Shown here in pieces: positions 1 through 8,124 of a stretch of DNA of 64,000 nt. Made by a program: the position numbers and the translations under genes. Position 1 is the first letter of the stretch; the number at the start of each line of letters is the position of its first letter. The DNA is from Bacillota bacterium (GTDB taxonomy: Bacteria; Bacillota; SHA-98; UBA4971): the NCBI GenBank assembly GCA_012516125.1, contig JAAYXB010000039.1, positions 27,069 to 91,068 of the forward strand, written 5' to 3'. The notes under the pieces are model-generated. The model worked only from the letters and a program-made list of their open reading frames with translations, was not told the origin of the DNA and searched no databases.

Positions 1-668
1 ACATGGAGCGGAGGAGCCTCGAGAAGCTGGAGGACACGGAGCTCGTGCGCAGGGGCACGGCGTACATCGAGGGCATAGCCCGAGTGTTCGAAGCCAGGAA
101 CTACCTTGCCATGGCCGCAGCTCTCGCAACCAGCCTCGTGTCGTACGCGCTTCCCCTCCCTCAGGGAATGGCCGTCGTCGCGGGCATTGCGTGCGGGCTT
201 TTCACCGCCGCTGTCATCAGCGGCGTCCTCGGGCGCAGGGTCGTCGGGGACATCGCCGTCGTGCGGAAAGGGCGCATCCGGTTTGACGGGCCGTTCCTTT
301 CGGTGGACGGGATCGTGCTGGCGAACATCGGCCTCGCGGAAGCGCGGTCCATCATCGAGACGCAAGGGATTGGGGTGGTGGTGGAGCCGAAGGACGATAA
401 TGCCCGGGCGACCCTGGCGAACGTTGGCCAGAGACAGGCCATAGTGCATGACGTGGCGAGCATAATGGGTGCGAGAGTTGACGTGAGCGAGCGTGACTTC
501 ACGCCGCTTATGCGCCTCGATATCACCACCGGCAGGGCGGGCTTGGTCATAGTGCCCATTGAGAGAGATGTCGAGGCGCTCCTGGAGGTCGTGAGGAGGG
601 TGCCTGTCATCGAGACATCAGTCCGCAAGCCTCTAGCCACGCGGGCGGGCCGCATCGCCGCGGACTGA
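1..668 (+). CDS. YIEGIA family membrane protein, 5' truncated by window edge
   Basis: C-terminal part of a YIEGIA-domain protein. The family signature AYIEGIA followed by FEARNYLAM is visible at about residues 20-37, and two hydrophobic segments follow (about 37-75). In the family this signature lies well inside a longer protein, after several membrane segments and a conserved MER-type stretch. The ATG at position 3 is therefore probably an internal methionine and the true start lies left of the window. The family is widespread in spore-forming Firmicutes; its biochemical role is not known to me. The next gene encodes its usual small partner, the capping complex subunit, only about 70 bases downstream, so the two are likely co-transcribed. 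Confidence 0.85.
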   Translation, partial: MERRSLEKLEDTELVRRGTAYIEGIARVFEARNYLAMAAALATSLVSYALPLPQGMAVVAGIACGLFTAAVISGVLGRRVVGDIAVVRKGRIRFDGPFLSVDGIVLANIGLAEARSIIETQGIGVVVEPKDDNARATLANVGQRQAIVHDVASIMGARVDVSERDFTPLMRLDITTGRAGLVIVPIERDVEALLEVVRRVPVIETSVRKPLATRAGRIAAD

Positions 669-736
669 TTCGGTCGTTGCACATCGGCCCTGAGACACAG
701 GAAGACATCAGAACGCACAAAGGCTGGGCTGGAAGC

Positions 737-928
737 ATGGATGTAACGCTGGAACATGTAATCGCAGCGATCGTCACAACAAGGCGCGACAGGGCCGGAG
801 GCGGGGCCCCGATATTCTTCGCCGATGATGATGAGGATCTGCACAGGACGGCTGTCTACCTGGCCAAGATCCTGGATGGCGTGGCGCACGACCTTGGTGG
901 CGGCACATTCATCGTGGTTAAGCACTAA
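737..928 (+). CDS. Capping complex subunit for YIEGIA
   Basis: A 63-residue soluble protein that matches the small family found next to YIEGIA genes. Recognisable are GGAPIFFADD in the middle and LDGVAHDLGGGT near the C terminus, ending in IVVKH. The ORF track starts at a TTG 60 bases earlier, but the ATG at 737 gives the usual family length and a plausible weak ribosome site (GGAAG) just upstream. The placement directly after the YIEGIA gene is the normal family context and supports the call. The molecular function of the pair is not established to my knowledge. Confidence 0.8.
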   Translation: MDVTLEHVIAAIVTTRRDRAGGGAPIFFADDDEDLHRTAVYLAKILDGVAHDLGGGTFIVVKH

Positions 929-1068
929 GCTCGTTTTCCGCAGTAGAAACGTCTTCCCAGCTAAAGGGCGCAATGGTTGCATGCCGCAAAACAGTTGGAG
1001 GACCCCGGCAACTGGCCTTTTAGCAGGTCATTTCTCAATTTGGCCGCGCTCCTAATGCGGAAAGTGGG

Positions 1069-1267
1069 CTAAGTGAGGGTGCAGAAATGCTGCCGACTTT
1101 TGGGAGGGGTTGCCGGTGATTGCACGAGGGGTGTCAAAATCCGGCCACTGGCCAGACGGGCCGGATTTTGGCGAAGCGCGCCCCGCTTGGGGCGCCGTCC
1201 CCGAGTGCAACACCGGCAACCCGGCAACTACTGGAAGAGGGGCGAGAACTAACGCACCCTCACTTAG
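1069..1267 (+). repeat. Nested palindromic repeat, class A copy 1
   Basis: Complete 199-bp copy of the dispersed element. Its ends are CTAAGTGAGGGTGC and the inverse GCACCCTCACTTAG. Inside lies GGTTGCCGGTG, later matched by CACCGGCAACC. The loop carries two further hairpins: AAAATCCGGCC paired with GGCCGGATTTT, and GCGCCCCGC paired with the GGGGCGC that follows. It fills the gap between the capping-subunit gene and the DUF3189 gene. A flanking CGCTCCTAA / TTAGGAGCG pair just outside may be the remains of a palindromic target. Confidence 0.85.
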
Positions 1268-1324
1268 GAGCGTGGAGCGCGGCGTTCCACCACGGCCGGG
1301 CTGATGGACGGAGGGTGCCCCCGG

Positions 1325-1795
1325 ATGAAGGTGATCTACCACTGTTACGGAAGCTCACACTCATCGGTTGTAGCGGCAGCCATTCACCTCGGGTGGCTGC
1401 CTTCTGATAGGATACCCGAGCCTCGCGAGATCCTGGGGCTGCCGCACTACGATAAGACGAACCCGGACCAGATCGGCACCTGCTTCTTTATGGGCACCGA
1501 CGAAGCCGGGAGGGAAGTGTATATCATCGGCATGGGCACCGCCAAGGGTGTGGTAAAGCGGGCCGTGGAAAGCATCTTCCGGATTTGCGGGGTATCGCGG
1601 GATGAGTACGTGTTGGTGGATACCCTGCCGGAGGTCGGCCTCGTGACCAAGATCGGCGGCTTCCTCTCGAGAGCGGTGGGCCTCATCGGGGTGGGGCGGC
1701 CGCTCACCGTGTGGGGGATGAGACACTCCTACCCGAAATTCGTGCAACTGGTGCGGGAAGTCAAGCGGCGTCTTGACGGCGGCGCGGCCGGGTGA
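1325..1795 (+). CDS. DUF3189 family protein
   Basis: 156-residue protein of the DUF3189 family, of unknown function and common in spore-forming Firmicutes. It begins MKVIYHCYGSSHSS, the characteristic family N terminus, and keeps the LPHYDK and GTDEAGREVY segments. The start at 1325 is preferred over the tracked ATG at 1304 because GGAGGG lies 9 bases upstream and the family N terminus then aligns. There is no signal peptide; it is probably cytoplasmic. It stands alone between a repeat copy and the foldase promoter, so it may be transcribed with the YIEGIA pair through the repeat. Confidence 0.8.
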   Translation: MKVIYHCYGSSHSSVVAAAIHLGWLPSDRIPEPREILGLPHYDKTNPDQIGTCFFMGTDEAGREVYIIGMGTAKGVVKRAVESIFRICGVSRDEYVLVDTLPEVGLVTKIGGFLSRAVGLIGVGRPLTVWGMRHSYPKFVQLVREVKRRLDGGAAG

Positions 1796-1838
1796 ACCCG
1801 GCCTTGCGCGGTCGCACAGCGGGCAGTCACAGCGGTCG

Positions 1839-1876
1839 GGAGCGGCCGGTCGCAGCAGCGGAGCGGCCGGTCGCAG
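1839..1876 (+). repeat. Two 17-bp direct repeats with 21-bp period upstream of a promoter
   Basis: GGAGCGGCCGGTCGCAG occurs at 1839-1855 and again at 1860-1876, directly abutting the -35 box of the foldase promoter. A 21-bp period places both copies on the same DNA face, as expected for tandem activator sites, but no regulator is recognised. Confidence 0.6.
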
Positions 1877-1905
1877 TTGACACTCAAAATGGGGTGTGGT
1901 ACACT
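1877..1905 (+). promoter_or_regulatory. Sigma-70 type promoter of the foldase gene
   Basis: TTGACA at 1877-1882, a 17-bp spacer, and TACACT at 1900-1905. The predicted start near 1912 leaves a leader of about 48 bases before the GTG start of the PrsA-like gene. Confidence 0.8.
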
Positions 1906-1959
1906 GATCCCGTCCTTTGATGCCCGCAGCGGGCCCAACCGAAAGGAGAGAAACCAGGG

Positions 1960-2865
1960 GTGAAGAGCAAGAGGTCGCTTACCGCAGTCATAGCCATAGT
2001 GGTTCTTGGCCTCGTAGCCATCGGTGCTGTATGGACGTACTCTGATCTCAGGGCTGTCGCCAAGGTGAACTCCACGTCCATCACCTGGAAGGAGTTTCAC
2101 TCCGCACTGGAAAAGCAGTCCGGCAGGCAGCTCCTGGCCAAGATGATCCGCGAGGAGCTTATGAAGCAGGGTGCTGCCAGGTACAACATCCAGGTGACCG
2201 ACGAAGACGTGGCCGCCGAGGTTGATGAGCTCAAGGCGCAGTTTGGCTCCGACGCCGGCCTGGAGCAGGCGCTTTCCCAGTACGGGATGACCCTCGACGA
2301 TCTCCGCGACCAGATCCGGACCAACCTGTTGCTCGAGGCGATCGCGTCGAAAGACGTAACGATCAACGACGACGAAGTGAAGAAGTACTACGAAGAGCAC
2401 AAAGACGAGTTCAAGGAGCCCGAGCAGGTAAGGGCACGCCATATTTTAGTCAAAGATGAAAAGACGGCAAAGGAAATAGAGAAAGAACTGGCCGGCGGTG
2501 CGGACTTCGCGGAGCTCGCCAAGGCGAAGTCGGAGGACCCCGGCTCGAAGGATAAGGGCGGAGACCTTGGCTACTTCGAGAGAGGAGCCATGGATCCAGC
2601 TTTCGAGAAGGCCGCGTTTGCCCTGAAGATAGGCGAAACCAGCGGCCCTGTGAAGTCCTCGTTCGGGTATCACATCATAAGAGTGGATGACAGGAAGCCT
2701 GAGCGGATCCCGCCTCTCGAAGAGGTCCGCAGCGAGGTCGTGAAGCGGCTCAAGCGCGAGAAAGCCAAGCCCGCGTCGACCGTGATAAGTGAACTCAAGG
2801 ATGCAGCGCAGATCAAGATCAATGACAAGGCTCTCCAGGATGCTCTCTACGACATCATTTACTGA
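1960..2865 (+). CDS. PrsA/SurA-like peptidyl-prolyl cis-trans isomerase
   Basis: 301-residue extracytoplasmic foldase that helps secreted proteins fold. An N-terminal signal or anchor helix (about 7-26) is followed by a SurA-type N-terminal chaperone domain (about 35-150) and a parvulin domain (about 155-250). The parvulin domain shows ARHILV, GGDLGYF, MDPAFEKAAF and SSFGYHIIRV. The signal segment has no lipobox cysteine, unlike classical PrsA lipoproteins, so it may stay anchored by an uncleaved helix. The GTG start follows AAGGAG at 11 bases. It has its own promoter upstream and a terminator downstream, so it is a single-gene unit. Another SurA_N protein without the isomerase domain lies at 40.7 kb. 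Confidence 0.88.
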   Translation: MKSKRSLTAVIAIVVLGLVAIGAVWTYSDLRAVAKVNSTSITWKEFHSALEKQSGRQLLAKMIREELMKQGAARYNIQVTDEDVAAEVDELKAQFGSDAGLEQALSQYGMTLDDLRDQIRTNLLLEAIASKDVTINDDEVKKYYEEHKDEFKEPEQVRARHILVKDEKTAKEIEKELAGGADFAELAKAKSEDPGSKDKGGDLGYFERGAMDPAFEKAAFALKIGETSGPVKSSFGYHIIRVDDRKPERIPPLEEVRSEVVKRLKREKAKPASTVISELKDAAQIKINDKALQDALYDIIY

Positions 2866-2913
2866 GCCGGAGTAGCGGAGTAGGTTGCGCTCATCTTCAC
2901 GAGGACGGCATGC

Positions 2914-2943
2914 GAGGAGGGCATATGTCCCTCCTCTTCTTGT
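2914..2943 (+). terminator. Rho-independent terminator after the foldase gene
   Basis: Perfect 8-bp stem GAGGAGGG / CCCTCCTC with a 7-base loop, followed by a T-rich stretch TTCTTGT. Confidence 0.75.
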
Positions 2944-2971
2944 AGCTCTTCTTGTAGAATACATCGCCCTT

Positions 2972-3065
2972 CTAAGTGAGGGTGCAGAAATGCTCCCGAC
3001 TCTTGGGAGGGGTTGCCGGTGACTCAAAGAGAGAAAGACAGGTAGGAATTAATGAGGCCTCACTT
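2972..3065 (+). repeat. Nested palindromic repeat, class B, decayed right arm
   Basis: A well preserved left arm (CTAAGTGAGGGTGCAGAAAT) and inner GGTTGCCGGTG lead into the class B loop ACTCAAAGAGAGA. The right arm is lost, leaving only a short CCTCACTT remnant at about 3059-3066. It lies immediately upstream of the DUF512 gene, and the tracked ORF starts inside it. Confidence 0.8.
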
Positions 3066-3101
3066 GGAGAGTGGGCCGGGGTGGGAGTGTTCACGAGGAA
3101 C

Positions 3102-4463
3102 ATGTCAGGGCGTTCGGCGCGCGGTGCCGTCATCACCCAGGTGAAGCCAGGAAGCATCGCGGATGAGGCCGGCATCATGCCGGGGGACAGGCTCATAAGT
3201 GTGAACGGCAGGCCGGTGCGAGACGTGCTCGAATACCGATTTCTCTGCGCTGAAGAGGAGCTTTCCCTTGTGATCGAGAGGCCGGATGGGGATGTGCTCG
3301 TCGTGGAAGTGACGAAGGACTACGACGAGCCTTGCGGCCTCGAGTTCGGCGATGCCATCTTCGACGGCGTGCGGCGGTGCCGGAACCGATGCGTCTTCTG
3401 CTTCGTGGACCAGCTCCCGCGCGGAGTGCGAAGGACCCTCCGCGTCAGAGACGACGACTTCAGGCTCTCGTTCATGACGGGAAGCTACATTACCCTCACG
3501 AACCTCACGGAGGAAGACTACGACCGCGTGGCGTCCATGAGGCTGTCTCCCCTCTACGTATCAGTACACTCGACGAACCCCGTAACACGTGGGCAACTTC
3601 TTGGCAGGAAGGGTCCATGCGGCGTGATGGACGGCATTGCAAGGCTTGTCGGGGCCGGGATCGTCGTCCACACACAGGTCGTGCTCTGCCCAGGGCTGAA
3701 CGACGGTGTCGAGCTTGAAAGGACCGTCCGTGACCTTTCGTCGCTTTTCCCCGGGGTCAGGTCGTGCGCGGTGGTTCCGGTCGGCCTGACGAGACACAGG
3801 CGGGGGCTCCCCCCGATCGCCCCGGTCAGCCGGGAGGATGCCGCACGGGTGGTAGGAGACGTGGAGAGGTGGCAGGAAGAGTTCCTCGAGAGGTTTTCGT
3901 CAAGGTTCGTGTTCGCCTCCGACGAGCTGTACCTCCGGGCCGGAAAGGTCGTCCCGAGCCGTGAGGCGTACGAGGGTTTTCCGCAGATCGAAAACGGTGT
4001 TGGCCTCTTGCGGGACTTCATCGACCAGCTCGAGGAGATAAAGGAAAGCGGAAAGCTGCCGCGTGAAGTGAAAGCTTCCGCAAGGCTTGTCGCCATCACA
4101 GGAGAGGCTGCGTACCCGGTGATAGATGAGGCCTGCAGAGTGCTTTCGCGCGTGAGGGGGCTTTCGTGCCGGGCGCTTCTCGTCAAGAACAGGTTCTTCG
4201 GGCCGCGCGTGAGCGTTGCCGGCCTCCTGACCGGGCGGGATATCGCGAGAACCTATCTCGCCCCGGTCGGCCGGGGAGGGTGCGACGCTGTGATAATCCC
4301 CAGTGTGTCGCTGAAGGTGGACGAGCCCAGGTTCCTCGACGATATGACCGTGGGCGAGCTTGAGCGACTTTGCGGCGCGCCGGTGGATGTGGCCGAGCCC
4401 ACCCCCGCTTCCCTCGCGGCGTGTGCGTTGAAGAGAGGTGGCTGCGTGTGGGAGCCCCGGTAG
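3102..4463 (+). CDS. DUF512 protein with PDZ domain and radical-SAM-like Cys motif
   Basis: About 453 residues. An N-terminal PDZ-like domain (GSIADEAGIMPGDRLISVNG, about 17-36) is followed by a cysteine motif CRNRCVFC, which is CxxxCxxC as in radical SAM enzymes, and FVDQLPRG. The C-terminal half is DUF512. The family is predicted to bind an Fe-S cluster and SAM; its substrate is unknown to me. The tracked ORF begins in repeat sequence. The ATG at 3102 follows GAGGA closely and starts just before the PDZ domain, so it is preferred, though upstream GTG codons are possible. The stop overlaps the start of der, and DUF512 next to der is a common arrangement in Clostridia-like genomes. Confidence 0.85.
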   Translation: MSGRSARGAVITQVKPGSIADEAGIMPGDRLISVNGRPVRDVLEYRFLCAEEELSLVIERPDGDVLVVEVTKDYDEPCGLEFGDAIFDGVRRCRNRCVFCFVDQLPRGVRRTLRVRDDDFRLSFMTGSYITLTNLTEEDYDRVASMRLSPLYVSVHSTNPVTRGQLLGRKGPCGVMDGIARLVGAGIVVHTQVVLCPGLNDGVELERTVRDLSSLFPGVRSCAVVPVGLTRHRRGLPPIAPVSREDAARVVGDVERWQEEFLERFSSRFVFASDELYLRAGKVVPSREAYEGFPQIENGVGLLRDFIDQLEEIKESGKLPREVKASARLVAITGEAAYPVIDEACRVLSRVRGLSCRALLVKNRFFGPRVSVAGLLTGRDIARTYLAPVGRGGCDAVIIPSVSLKVDEPRFLDDMTVGELERLCGAPVDVAEPTPASLAACALKRGGCVWEPR

Positions 4464-5770
4464 TTGCCATCGTCGGCAGGCCGAATGTGGGAAAATCCGC
4501 GCTTTTCAACAGGATGGTCGGGACGCAGCATGCGATCGTTGAGGAAACGCCCGGCGTCACGCGCGACCGCATATACGGCAACGTGGAGTGGCGCGGGCGG
4601 AAGTTCGTCCTGGTGGACACGGGCGGCATAGAGACGGGCGAGAGCCGCGACCTCATCCGGGAGATGACGACGGCCCAGGCTAAGCTCGCCATCGACGAGG
4701 CAGACCTCATCCTGTTCGTCGTGGACACGAAAGCTGGGCTCATTCCGCAGGACCGGGACATAGCTGACATGCTGAGGCGATCGGCCCGTCCCGTGGTCTT
4801 GGTGGCGAGCAAGGCCGAGGGCGCCCGGCGGAGTGACTACGTGGAGTTTTACGCTCTTGGGCTCGGAGATCCCGTCCCCGTATCGTCGATCCACGGCACC
4901 GGCATAGGAGACCTCCTGGATGCGATCATCGTGCATCTGCCTGCGCCTGCGGGGGATGAAGAGGACCTTGAGACCGAGCGGGCCGTGAGGATCGCCGTCG
5001 TCGGGAGGCCCAATGTGGGCAAGTCGTCGCTGGTCAACGCGATCCTGGGAGAGGAGAGGTCCATTGTGAGCCCCGAGCCTGGGACGACCAGGGATGCGCT
5101 TGACACGCCGTTCACGTGGCGGGGCCGGAGGTTTGTCGTCATCGACACGGCCGGTATGCGCAGGAAGGCGAGGGTGAAAAGCCCAATCGAGCGCTACAGT
5201 ACGCTCCGGGCGGTGAGGGCCGTCGAGAGGTGCGACGTGGTGCTCGTGGTGCTCGACGCATCGGAGGGGCTCGCCGCCCAGGACGTGAGGATAGCGGGAT
5301 ACGCCGACGAGGCTGGGCGCGCCTCCGTCATAGTACTGAACAAATGGGATCTTGTCGAGAAAGAGGAAGGTGCAAAGGCCAGACTGGAGAAGATCATCGA
5401 CGTGGACCTGGTTTTCCTTTCGTATGCACCGAGGGTGTTCGTGTCCGCTCTCACTGGTGCAGAAGTCTTGAGACTGATGGAAACGGTCGAGAAGGTCGCG
5501 GACAACCACGCCCGCCGGGTGACGACATCGGTGCTCAACGAGGTGTTGGAGGAGGCCCAGATGAGGGTCGAACCGCCGCACGACAGGGGGCGTCAACTCA
5601 AGATCTTCTATGGGACACAGGTGGGGGTGAGGCCGCCTGCATTCTCGCTCTTTGTGAACGATCCGGGCCTGGTTCATTTCTCGTACAGGCGCTACCTCGA
5701 GAACAGGCTGCGCGAAGCCTTCGACTTCGAGGGGACCCCGGTGAGGCTTAGCTTCCGCCGGAGAGGATAG
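4448..5770 (+). CDS. der: Ribosome biogenesis GTPase Der (EngA)
   Basis: 440-residue double GTPase needed for 50S ribosome assembly. Two G domains are seen: GRPNVGKSALF near the N terminus with DTGGIE, and a second GRPNVGKSSLV with DTAGMRRK and NKWDLVEK. A KH-like C-terminal domain ends in VRLSFRRRG. The GTG at 4448 overlaps the DUF512 stop by 16 bases, has GAGAGGTGG upstream and gives the normal N terminus VVAIVGRPNVGKS. Oddity: the G4 motif of the first G domain reads SKAE where NKxD is expected (see findings). Lies in the conserved der-plsY-gpsA order. Confidence 0.97.
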   Translation: MGAPVVAIVGRPNVGKSALFNRMVGTQHAIVEETPGVTRDRIYGNVEWRGRKFVLVDTGGIETGESRDLIREMTTAQAKLAIDEADLILFVVDTKAGLIPQDRDIADMLRRSARPVVLVASKAEGARRSDYVEFYALGLGDPVPVSSIHGTGIGDLLDAIIVHLPAPAGDEEDLETERAVRIAVVGRPNVGKSSLVNAILGEERSIVSPEPGTTRDALDTPFTWRGRRFVVIDTAGMRRKARVKSPIERYSTLRAVRAVERCDVVLVVLDASEGLAAQDVRIAGYADEAGRASVIVLNKWDLVEKEEGAKARLEKIIDVDLVFLSYAPRVFVSALTGAEVLRLMETVEKVADNHARRVTTSVLNEVLEEAQMRVEPPHDRGRQLKIFYGTQVGVRPPAFSLFVNDPGLVHFSYRRYLENRLREAFDFEGTPVRLSFRRRG

Positions 5771-5791
5771 TAAAGGATCGGAGGAGAGGCC

Positions 5792-6391
5792 ATGGGTTGG
5801 GGAAGGCTCGTTCTGCTGGTGGTCCTGAGCTACTGTCTTGGCTCCGTCCCCTTCGGGTATCTGGTCGGGAAAGTCTGGAAGGGCGTGGACGTGAGGCGGC
5901 GCGGGAGCGGAAACATCGGGGCCACAAACGTGCTGCGCGTCCTAGGTCCGGGGCCTGCCCTCGTCGTCCTCGCAGGCGATGTGGGGAAGGGGGCGCTCAG
6001 CGTTTATCTGGGCCAGGGGGCCGCCGGCACGGTTGGCGCTGCGGCGTGCGGCATCGCCGCGGCCGTCGGGGGAGCGTGGTCCGTTTTCCTTTGCTTTGGG
6101 GGAGGCAAGGGCATGGGAGTCGGCAGTGGCATAGTACTTGCCAGCATGCCTCTGGTTGCGCTGGTCCTCGCCCCCATATGGGTGGTGCTCGTGGCGCTCA
6201 CACGCTACGTCTCCCTCGGGTCGGTCGTGATCTCGGCGCTCGCGCCGCTGGTGGCGTACGCCCTAGGGATGCCCGGAGAGTACATATTGCTCGCGGCCGC
6301 CGTTGGGGCGATCGCATTGGTGAAGCACGGCTCCAACATCAGACGGCTTGTGGTGGGTCGGGAGCGGAAACTTGGAGAGCCCGCGGACTAG
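5792..6391 (+). CDS. plsY: Acyl-phosphate:glycerol-3-phosphate acyltransferase PlsY
   Basis: 199-residue integral membrane enzyme that transfers an acyl group from acyl-phosphate to glycerol-3-phosphate, the first step of phospholipid synthesis. Family motifs are visible: GSGNIGATNVLR after the first helix, and FGGGKGMGVGSG in the middle loop. About five hydrophobic helices fit the known topology. The ATG follows GGAGGAG. It sits 21 bases after der and overlaps the region upstream of gpsA, which makes the other glycerol-3-phosphate enzyme, so the two act in the same pathway. Confidence 0.96.
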   Translation: MGWGRLVLLVVLSYCLGSVPFGYLVGKVWKGVDVRRRGSGNIGATNVLRVLGPGPALVVLAGDVGKGALSVYLGQGAAGTVGAAACGIAAAVGGAWSVFLCFGGGKGMGVGSGIVLASMPLVALVLAPIWVVLVALTRYVSLGSVVISALAPLVAYALGMPGEYILLAAAVGAIALVKHGSNIRRLVVGRERKLGEPAD

Positions 6392-6422
6392 CGGCGACGG
6401 AGATGGGGGGAGCGTAACTTCG

Positions 6423-7454
6423 GTGAAGCGCGCAGGCATCATAGGCGCGGGAGGATGGGGCACGGCCCTCTCGATGCTCCTCGCGCGCAAAGGATACCGC
6501 GTCGATCTCTGGGCGCGCGAAGAAGAGGTGGCGCGCGAGATCTCAAACTTACGCACGAACGAGACGTTCCTGCCGGGGGTTGCGATCCCCGAGGGCGTCA
6601 TCGCCACGACCGACGTGGGAGAGGTGGTCCGCAGCAACACGCTTCTTTTCGTTCCCGTTCCATCTCAGCACATGCGGGAGGTCATTCGTGCTGCCAGGCC
6701 GCACCTCACGAGGGACCATGTCATCATCCACGGGGGCAAGGGGATCGAGGAGGGGTCGCTCCTGCGCCTGTCCCAGGTGATCACGGAGGAGCTTCCCCCC
6801 GAGCTTCACGACAACGTCGGGGTGATTTCCGGCCCGAGCCATGCCGAAGAGGTCGCGCGGGAGGTGCCCACCGCCATCGTGGCCGCATCGGTTGACGAGA
6901 GGGTGGCGAAGCTGGCACAGGAGACCCTCATGTGCCCGACCATGCGTGTCTACACAAGCCACGACGTTATCGGCGTGGAGCTTGGGGGCGCCCTGAAGAA
7001 CGTGATCGCCCTCGCCACCGGCATAGCCGATGGGCTTGGGTTCGGCGACAACACCCGGGCTGCCCTCATGACCCGGGGTCTTGCGGAGATCGCGCGCCTG
7101 GGGATTGCGCTGGGAGCGAACCCGCTTACGTTTGCAGGGCTGTCCGGGATGGGGGACCTTGTTGTGACGTGCATGAGCATGCACTCGCGCAACCGCCGGG
7201 CGGGGATGGAGATAGGGCGAGGCCGGAAGGTGGAGGAGGTGCTGACCTCCACGCGGATGGTGGTAGAGGGTGTTCCCACCACGAGGGCTGCAGTGGCGCT
7301 GGCGCGCCGCGTAGGAGTGGACATGCCAGTGGCGGAGAAGTTGCATGAGATCCTTTTCTCTGGACTGGACCCGATGCAGGCGGTGACCGACCTCATGACC
7401 CGTGACCCACAGGCGGAGACCTCGTCCATGTTTGCGAAGGACTTGCGCATCTGA
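6423..7454 (+). CDS. gpsA: Glycerol-3-phosphate dehydrogenase [NAD(P)+]
   Basis: 343 residues. Reduces dihydroxyacetone phosphate to sn-glycerol-3-phosphate, the substrate of PlsY encoded just upstream. The Rossmann motif GAGGWGTAL is at the N terminus, followed by GPSHAEEVAREVPTA and the catalytic-domain stretch ELGGALKNVIALATGIADGL with RAALMTRGL. The tracked ORF extends upstream into plsY; the GTG at 6423 starts right before the Rossmann fold and has GGGGGAG upstream at about 12 bases. Cytoplasmic and co-transcribed with der and plsY. Confidence 0.96.
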   Translation: MKRAGIIGAGGWGTALSMLLARKGYRVDLWAREEEVAREISNLRTNETFLPGVAIPEGVIATTDVGEVVRSNTLLFVPVPSQHMREVIRAARPHLTRDHVIIHGGKGIEEGSLLRLSQVITEELPPELHDNVGVISGPSHAEEVAREVPTAIVAASVDERVAKLAQETLMCPTMRVYTSHDVIGVELGGALKNVIALATGIADGLGFGDNTRAALMTRGLAEIARLGIALGANPLTFAGLSGMGDLVVTCMSMHSRNRRAGMEIGRGRKVEEVLTSTRMVVEGVPTTRAAVALARRVGVDMPVAEKLHEILFSGLDPMQAVTDLMTRDPQAETSSMFAKDLRI

Positions 7455-7523
7455 GACCAGGGGGGAGGGGAGGCCGGCTTCTTCGGCGGCGGAAGGGCCA
7501 CCGCGAGGCCGGCGCAACGAGAC

Positions 7524-7886
7524 ATGAAACCCGGTGTGAACTGGCCTGTCACGATTACTACCCTTGCGGTGGCTGGCGTCGCAGCGTGGTGGACCTTCCG
7601 GGACGCGCGCGGGCGGGACGCCAATCCCCTGCTCTGGGCGGCGGGCATCGTGATAAGCGCGCTGATGGTGGGATATGTCGGCATCCCGATAGTCTTTGGC
7701 GCATACCTGCTTCTCAGGCCGCGTGGAGCACTTCTGGTATGCCCGCACTGCAAACGCAGGTACATTTACAATCTGGCTTTCTGCCCACACTGCGCGAAGC
7801 CCGTCAAGAAGGAGTGCCTGAGGTGCCACGACACGATGCCGCTCGACGCGGATACGTGCCCACACTGCGGGATGAAGGCCCTCTGA
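7524..7886 (+). CDS. Membrane protein with double zinc ribbon
   Basis: 120-residue protein with two hydrophobic helices (about 8-23 and 38-63) and a C-terminal pair of zinc ribbons: CPHCKRRY, CPHCAKPV, then CLRCHD and CPHCGMKAL. The eight cysteines can bind two zinc ions. It follows gpsA by about 70 bases on the same strand. No catalytic motif is seen, and I do not recognise a defined function; small zinc-ribbon membrane proteins of this layout are often annotated only by the domain. Confidence 0.75.
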   Translation: MKPGVNWPVTITTLAVAGVAAWWTFRDARGRDANPLLWAAGIVISALMVGYVGIPIVFGAYLLLRPRGALLVCPHCKRRYIYNLAFCPHCAKPVKKECLRCHDTMPLDADTCPHCGMKAL

Positions 7887-8124
7887 GTTTTGTGATGGCG
7901 GGAGGAATCGCCCGCGGGGCGTCGAAAGATTAACGCGCTCCCCATTCATGCTCCTTTCAGGTACCGCGCAGTCGCAATATGCTTTAAGGAAGGGCGCCGG
8001 CCCGGTGGTCGCGGTGCGGTGTTGAACGAGCGAGAGAGGCTTAATTTCTCCTGTGCCGGCCCCCTGGCGGGTGTGGCGAGCCAGTCTGGGCCGGACCCTC
8101 CGGTGGGGTACGGAGGTGATCCCG

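Noticed and set aside
1069-1267. CRISPR array
   Set aside because: The repeats are single dispersed copies with internal inverted structure, not short direct repeats with unique spacers.
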